From: Aminipila sp047974845
Lineage (GTDB): Bacteria; Bacillota; Clostridia; Peptostreptococcales; Anaerovoracaceae
DNA: 64,000 nucleotides
Assembly (NCBI GenBank): GCA_047974845.1
Contig: JBKECQ010000021.1
Coordinates: 1-64,000, forward strand
Direction of reading: 5' to 3'
Shown here in pieces: positions 60,043 through 64,000 of the stretch. The translations under genes were made by a program, and so were the position numbers. Numbering within the stretch: position 1 is the first letter of the stretch; each line of letters opens with the position of its first letter. The notes under the pieces are model-generated. The model worked only from the letters and a program-made list of their open reading frames with translations. It was not told the origin of the DNA and ran no database searches.

Positions 60043-61109
60043 GAACATTGGATGAAGTAATAGAGGGAATAAAAGGTGCTGATGAAGAGGCTATAAAGAT
60101 GGCTCATGAGCGTATGGATAGTTTGATAAAACCACTGGGAAGCTTAGGAAAGCTTGAAGATATGGCTATAAAAATGGCAGGCATTACCGGAAAAATAAAG
60201 AACAGTGTTGATAAAAAATGCTCTATCGTAATGGTTGCGGACAATGGAGTTTGTGAAGAAGGTGTAGCAGGAACTCCCCAAGACATAACTCTTATTCAAG
60301 GAATGAATATGACAAAGGGCATTTGTGGAATGGGCGTTTTATCGGCACACGCAGGTGCAGATATAAAAGTTGTTGATGTTGGCATTATGTCTGATTATAA
60401 TAACGATAAGGTTTACAATAGGAAAATAAAATATGGAACTGACAATTTTGCAAAGGGACCGGCAATGACCAGAGAAGAGGCTATTAAGGCCATGGAAGTA
60501 GGAATTGAAATGGTCGGATTAGCTGTTTCTGAAGGGTATCAACTCATAGGAACAGGAGAAATGGGAATCGGCAATACCAGTTCAACAAGTGCAGTATTTA
60601 TGGCTATTACAGGGGAAACTGCGGATAGAGCTGTAGGTAAGGGAGGCGGACTTACTGATGAGGCTCTTATACATAAGAAGAAAGTAATTGAAGAGGCTAT
60701 AAAGCTAAATAAACCTAACCCAAAAGATCCAATAGATGTGGTGGCAAAGGTTGGTGGTCTTGATATAGCAGGGCTTGCAGGCTGTTTCTTAGGTGCGGCA
60801 TACTATAGAGTTCCAATTATGATAGATGGAGTTATTTCAGCACTTTCAGCTTATGTTGCCGCTCAATTAAATCCACTAGTAAAAGATTTTATATTTTCAA
60901 GTCATAAGTCAAAGGAACCTGTATATGATCTTATTTTTGATGAGCTGGGAATGTCCCCAATACTGGATATGAATATGAGGCTGGGGGAGGGCACAGGGTG
61001 TGCTATAACTTTCCATATTTTATCGGCAGCTTGTGCTATGATGAATAACATGGCAACCTTTGATGACATAAAATACGATGAATCATATAGAGTTGATATT
61101 AGAAAATAA
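60039..61109 (+). CDS. cobT: Nicotinate-nucleotide-dimethylbenzimidazole phosphoribosyltransferase
   Basis: 356 residues. Activates the lower base of cobalamin by making alpha-ribazole phosphate. Motifs PLGSLGKLEDMA (near 33-44), MVADNGV, TGEMGIGNTSSTSA (near 177-190), GGGLTD and the C-terminal RLGEGTGCA (near 318) are complete, including the catalytic Glu in the last motif. ATGA overlap with the hydrolase stop couples the two genes. No other cobalamin gene is in the window. Confidence 0.95.
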   Translation: MRTLDEVIEGIKGADEEAIKMAHERMDSLIKPLGSLGKLEDMAIKMAGITGKIKNSVDKKCSIVMVADNGVCEEGVAGTPQDITLIQGMNMTKGICGMGVLSAHAGADIKVVDVGIMSDYNNDKVYNRKIKYGTDNFAKGPAMTREEAIKAMEVGIEMVGLAVSEGYQLIGTGEMGIGNTSSTSAVFMAITGETADRAVGKGGGLTDEALIHKKKVIEEAIKLNKPNPKDPIDVVAKVGGLDIAGLAGCFLGAAYYRVPIMIDGVISALSAYVAAQLNPLVKDFIFSSHKSKEPVYDLIFDELGMSPILDMNMRLGEGTGCAITFHILSAACAMMNNMATFDDIKYDESYRVDIRK

Positions 61110-61133
61110 CTATTGGAAAATCTGTTGTTTTGC

Positions 61134-61162
61134 TTGAAACAAAGCCAGCGATATGATATAGT
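61134..61162 (+). promoter_or_regulatory. Sigma-A type promoter of thrS
   Basis: TTGAAA (61134-61139), a 17-nt spacer and an extended -10 TGATATAGT (-10 box 61157-61162), just upstream of the T-box leader. Confidence 0.65.
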
Positions 61163-61194
61163 AAATAATAGTTTAATATTTTTAAAGCGTTGAT

Positions 61195-61436
61195 GAGAAG
61201 AGTAGAATGGGAAAAATTTGCAGAGAGAAGTCGGTTGCTGTAAAGACTTTAATTGGAACTGTTTGAAAACTACCTCGGAGTGACCCCAATCCGGTCCGGT
61301 GATACCGTTATAATCAAAAAGAGTGGTTTTGCAATGTTATATGTATTATATGACTTTTGCATAGCAAATAGGGTGGAACCGCGAGAATGATTACTCGTCC
61401 CTTTCTGCATTTTATTGCAGGAAGGGATTTTTTGTT
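61195..61436 (+). promoter_or_regulatory. T-box leader (threonine) of thrS
   Basis: Stem I features: AGAGAG bulge region (61222-61228), apical GGTTGCTG, and GGAG before the specifier region. The ACC at 61283-61285 (GAGTGACCCC) is the best specifier candidate and codes for Thr; a second ACC is at 61272-61274. CCGTTAT and GAGTGG mark stem II. The T-box GGGTGGAACCGCG (61370-61382) is perfect and would pair with the end of uncharged tRNA. The terminator stem TCCCTTTCTGCA/TGCAGGAAGGGA with TTTTTT ends the leader. Confidence 0.9.
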
Positions 61437-61480
61437 TTTAAAAGACTTATTTAGATTTATATAATAAAGGAGAAACTAAA

Positions 61481-63226
61481 ATGGCAAAAGAAAAAATTAA
61501 CTTTGAAGATGAACAAGTAAGACATAATTTTAGACATACATCTTCACATATTCTTGCTCAGGCAGTTAAAAAATTATGGCCTGAAGCAAAGTTAGCAATT
61601 GGACCTGCAATTGACAATGGATTTTACTATGACTTTGATTTAGAATACAAATTTACAGAGGCAGACTTTTTAAAGATTCAAAAAGAAATGAAGAAGATTG
61701 TTCAAGCAAATTATCCTCTTGAAAGATTTGAACTTCCAAGAGCTGAAGCTTTAAAATTAATGCAGGATGCTGATGAACCTTATAAGGTTGAACTTATCAA
61801 AGATCTTCCGGAAGATGCGATTATTTCATTCTATAAGCAGGGTGATTTTGTGGATCTTTGTGCAGGACCACACATGGAGACTACAGGTGCAATCAAGGCA
61901 TTTAAGATTATGAGTGTTGCAGGAGCATATTGGAGAGGCGACTCAAATAAAAAGATGCTACAGAGATTGTATGCAACATCATTCCCAACACAGGAGGAAC
62001 TTGATGAGTATGTAAACAGAATGGAAGAAGCAAAGAAAAGGGACCACAGAAAAATAGGTAAGGAAATGGATTTATTCGCTATCTATGAAGAAGGTCCGGG
62101 ATTCCCATTCTTTATGCCAAAAGGAATGATAATCAGAAATGAACTTGAATATTTCTGGAGAACAGAACACAGAAAGAGGGGATATGAGGAAATAAAGACA
62201 CCTCTTATTCTAAACGAGCAGTTATGGAGAACATCCGGTCACTGGGATCATTATAAAGACAATATGTACTTTACTAAGATAGATGAAGAGGATTTTGCTA
62301 TTAAGCCGATGAACTGTCCGGGATCTATGTTGGCATATAAGAGAAAAATGTATTCATATAGAGATTTTCCAATTAGAATGGGTGAATTAGGTCAGGTTCA
62401 CAGACATGAGCTTTCAGGAGCGCTTCATGGACTTATGAGAGTTAGAACATTTACTCAAGATGATGCTCATATCTTCATGCTTCCGGAGCAAATTAAAGAT
62501 GAAATCATCGGAGTAGTAAAGTTTATTGATGATGTTTATACTATGTTTGGTTTTAAATATCATATTGAACTTTCAACTAGACCGGAAGATTCAATGGGTA
62601 CAGATGAGGAATGGAATCTTGCAGAATCTGCGTTAAAGGAAGCTATGGAACAGGTTGGAGTTTCTTATGTTGTTAATGAAGGCGACGGAGCGTTCTACGG
62701 TCCAAAACTTGACTTCCATTTAGAAGATTCAATAGGAAGAACATGGCAATGTGGAACTATTCAGCTTGATATGCAGATGCCACAGAGATTTGACCTAACA
62801 TATGTTGGTGCAGATGGTGAAAAGCATAGACCTGTTATGATTCATAGAGTAATTTTTGGTTCTATTGAAAGATTTATAGGAATTCTTACAGAACATTTTG
62901 CCGGTAAGTTCCCTCTATGGATTGCACCGGTTCAGGTAAAATTACTGACTGTAACTGAAAAATTTGCAGATTATGCAAAGGAAGTTGGAAAGCTTCTTGA
63001 AGATGCAGGTATAAGAGTAGAAGTAGACATTAGAAATGAAAAAATTGGATATAAGTTGAGAGAAGCTAGAAATGAAAGAGTTTCTTATATAGGTATTATA
63101 GGTGAAAGAGAAGTTGAAGCAAGAGCTCTTACAGTTCGTTCAAATAAAGAGGGAGAACTTGGAGAAATTGCTGTAGATGAGTTCATCAAAAAACTTATAA
63201 ATGAAATAGAAACAAAAGCAATGTAA
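61481..63226 (+). CDS. thrS: Threonyl-tRNA synthetase without TGS domain
   Basis: 581 residues. The protein begins directly with the editing (SAD) domain (HTSSHILAQAVKKLWPEAK), with the zinc/editing residues (DLCAGPHMETTG). The class II catalytic core follows with motif 2 (VHRHELSGALHG), the zinc ligand Cys in KPMNCPGSM, and motif 3 (HRVIFGSIERFIG). The anticodon-binding domain (about 480-575) ends the protein. The N-terminal TGS domain of 60 residues is absent. AAAGGAGAAACTAAA precedes the ATG. Expression is under T-box control. Confidence 0.96.
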   Translation: MAKEKINFEDEQVRHNFRHTSSHILAQAVKKLWPEAKLAIGPAIDNGFYYDFDLEYKFTEADFLKIQKEMKKIVQANYPLERFELPRAEALKLMQDADEPYKVELIKDLPEDAIISFYKQGDFVDLCAGPHMETTGAIKAFKIMSVAGAYWRGDSNKKMLQRLYATSFPTQEELDEYVNRMEEAKKRDHRKIGKEMDLFAIYEEGPGFPFFMPKGMIIRNELEYFWRTEHRKRGYEEIKTPLILNEQLWRTSGHWDHYKDNMYFTKIDEEDFAIKPMNCPGSMLAYKRKMYSYRDFPIRMGELGQVHRHELSGALHGLMRVRTFTQDDAHIFMLPEQIKDEIIGVVKFIDDVYTMFGFKYHIELSTRPEDSMGTDEEWNLAESALKEAMEQVGVSYVVNEGDGAFYGPKLDFHLEDSIGRTWQCGTIQLDMQMPQRFDLTYVGADGEKHRPVMIHRVIFGSIERFIGILTEHFAGKFPLWIAPVQVKLLTVTEKFADYAKEVGKLLEDAGIRVEVDIRNEKIGYKLREARNERVSYIGIIGEREVEARALTVRSNKEGELGEIAVDEFIKKLINEIETKAM

Positions 63227-63244
63227 TAATCCAATATAATAGAT

Positions 63245-63315
63245 AAATGTAACAACTAAATATAATTAAATATAATAATCAATTATAATGATCAAATGTA
63301 ACAACTAAATATAAT
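63245..63315. repeat. 22-bp direct repeat after thrS
   Basis: AAATGTAACAACTAAATATA, continuing AT, occurs at 63245-63266 and 63294-63315, with ATAATGATCA-type sequence between and after. Non-coding. Confidence 0.75.
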
Positions 63316-63324
63316 GATCATATG

Positions 63325-63364
63325 AACCCCCTAAGTTATATTAAAATATGCTTAGGGGGTTTTA
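63325..63364. terminator. Bidirectional terminator after thrS
   Basis: Stem AACCCCCTAAG/CTTAGGGGGTT with an AT-rich loop, followed by TTTTAATATTT. It lies between thrS and the convergent peptidase gene. Confidence 0.88.
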
Positions 63365-63415
63365 ATATTTAAGTACATAATAAAAATCGGTGAGTGCCAA
63401 AGGAAAAGGTACAAA

Positions 63416-64000
63416 TTAATCAACAGGTGTTAATTCTGCGTATTTGCCTACAACTAGATACATCAATGTACTCCAAGTGAGGCATCCTGCTATTCCATCA
63501 GAAAAAAGATCTTGTTGAATTTGAAAGGATTTAACTGCATTTGTAGTTGTTACTCCAAAAATTCCGTCTAGCCCTCCTGTAGTATAACCGAGGTGGTTTA
63601 ACGCATCTTGAAGTATGAGAACGTACGAACCTATAGAGCCTTGACGTAATACGGGGTATCCACCCGATGCGCAAGCGGGGGTTCCGCGTCTTCTATCAAG
63701 ATGAACCCATGTAGGGCTTATAGATACAGGTTCAACATATCCCCATAAACCGGAATTATAGGCTAGATTTCTCATGGAAGCCCTTTGGATATTAGTAAGA
63801 TTTTGTGCTACATCAAAGGCAACACCCGCATAATGCTGTGATTGCTGCCCATGGCCTCCTTCGTACGGCCGTTTGAATGCGAATCCAATATAAATTGGCT
63901 CCCCATACATAAACCTGAAGCTATTCCATGCTTGCATAGCTCTTTTCTCAGTCCATAATAAATCACTTTTACTTGAGCCCCTAAATTCACTGACGGTAAG
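63416..64000 (-). CDS. M15-type peptidase with peptidoglycan-binding domain (partial)
   Basis: The last 194 residues of a gene that runs out of the window: the frame stays open from 63416 to 64000. The M15/VanY-like part shows QSQHYAGVAFDVA (SxHxxGxAxD zinc motif) and TWVHLDRR (HxD motif). A PG_binding_1 domain follows (about the last 75 residues, with GGLDGIFGVTTTNAVKSFQ). It would cut peptide cross-links in the wall. The N-terminus, and thus any signal peptide, lies beyond the window. Confidence 0.85.
   Translation of the reverse strand, partial: LTVSEFRGSSKSDLLWTEKRAMQAWNSFRFMYGEPIYIGFAFKRPYEGGHGQQSQHYAGVAFDVAQNLTNIQRASMRNLAYNSGLWGYVEPVSISPTWVHLDRRRGTPACASGGYPVLRQGSIGSYVLILQDALNHLGYTTGGLDGIFGVTTTNAVKSFQIQQDLFSDGIAGCLTWSTLMYLVVGKYAELTPVD

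Overview
The window reads as a chromosomal segment of a low-GC, Gram-positive anaerobe of the class Clostridia. The evidence is AT-rich DNA with strong AGGAGG-type ribosome binding sites, tRNA genes that encode CCA, a T-box leader on thrS, the order def-fmt-(Zn peptidase)-rsmB-prpC-prkC-rsgA-rpe, and the murB-PHP-rapZ-...-whiA group. QueH, several radical SAM enzymes and a lysine-fermentation type Kce enzyme fit an anaerobic life. Genus and species cannot be fixed from the sequence alone. No rRNA, CRISPR array, insertion sequence or complete prophage was seen.

Layout. 1-757: tRNA operon (Gly, Gly, Arg, Gln, Lys, Ser, Pro, Phe) and its terminator. 762-2140: two copies of an 80-bp structured repeat, each directly behind a terminator, flanking a small membrane protein gene and tdk. 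2219-5476: three radical SAM genes. 5621-8308: queH and priA. 8448-16097: long housekeeping operon for formyl-Met processing, rRNA methylation, the PrpC/PrkC phosphatase-kinase pair, ribosome assembly (RsgA) and Rpe. 16502-19525: a phage-type holin with three signal-less proteins carrying SpoIID-like and peptidoglycan-binding domains, plus an 11-cysteine micropeptide on the other strand. 19751-23722: hybrid histidine kinase and an HD-GYP response regulator. 23802-27841: phosphodiesterase, unknown protein, MgtC-like protein, a Fic-like protein without the catalytic His, and argG. 28113-35104: AI-2E-family permease with a triple-hairpin leader, murB, PHP, rapZ, kce, whiA, a cluster of DnaA-box-like sites and a DUF554 gene. 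35512-48062: zinc ribbon, PFL/ACT pair, radical SAM and DUF6873-like genes, ung, NhaC-type antiporter, amidase, methyltransferase, typA, a divergent cis-prenyltransferase and an orphan lipoprotein. 48130-50859: two-component system with two paralogous small membrane proteins. 51326-52879: ABC-F protein.

The most unusual part is 53150-61109. A consensus promoter drives a compact Tad/Flp-pilus-like operon: a SAF-domain (CpaB-like) protein, a MinD-like protein with a broken P-loop, a VirB11/TadA-like ATPase, TadB- and TadC-like membrane proteins, four short or medium N-terminally anchored proteins (three starting MKQ), a membrane-anchored permuted NlpC/P60-like (YiiX type) hydrolase, and a translationally coupled cobT. 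No prepilin peptidase gene is present in this window. The operon is followed by a Thr T-box and thrS. The window ends inside an M15-type peptidase gene with a peptidoglycan-binding domain.

A recurring theme is cell-wall remodelling by cytoplasm-type (signal-less) enzymes, together with envelope sensing. A second theme is degenerate direct repeats placed just after stop codons, some of which include a copy of the stop codon.
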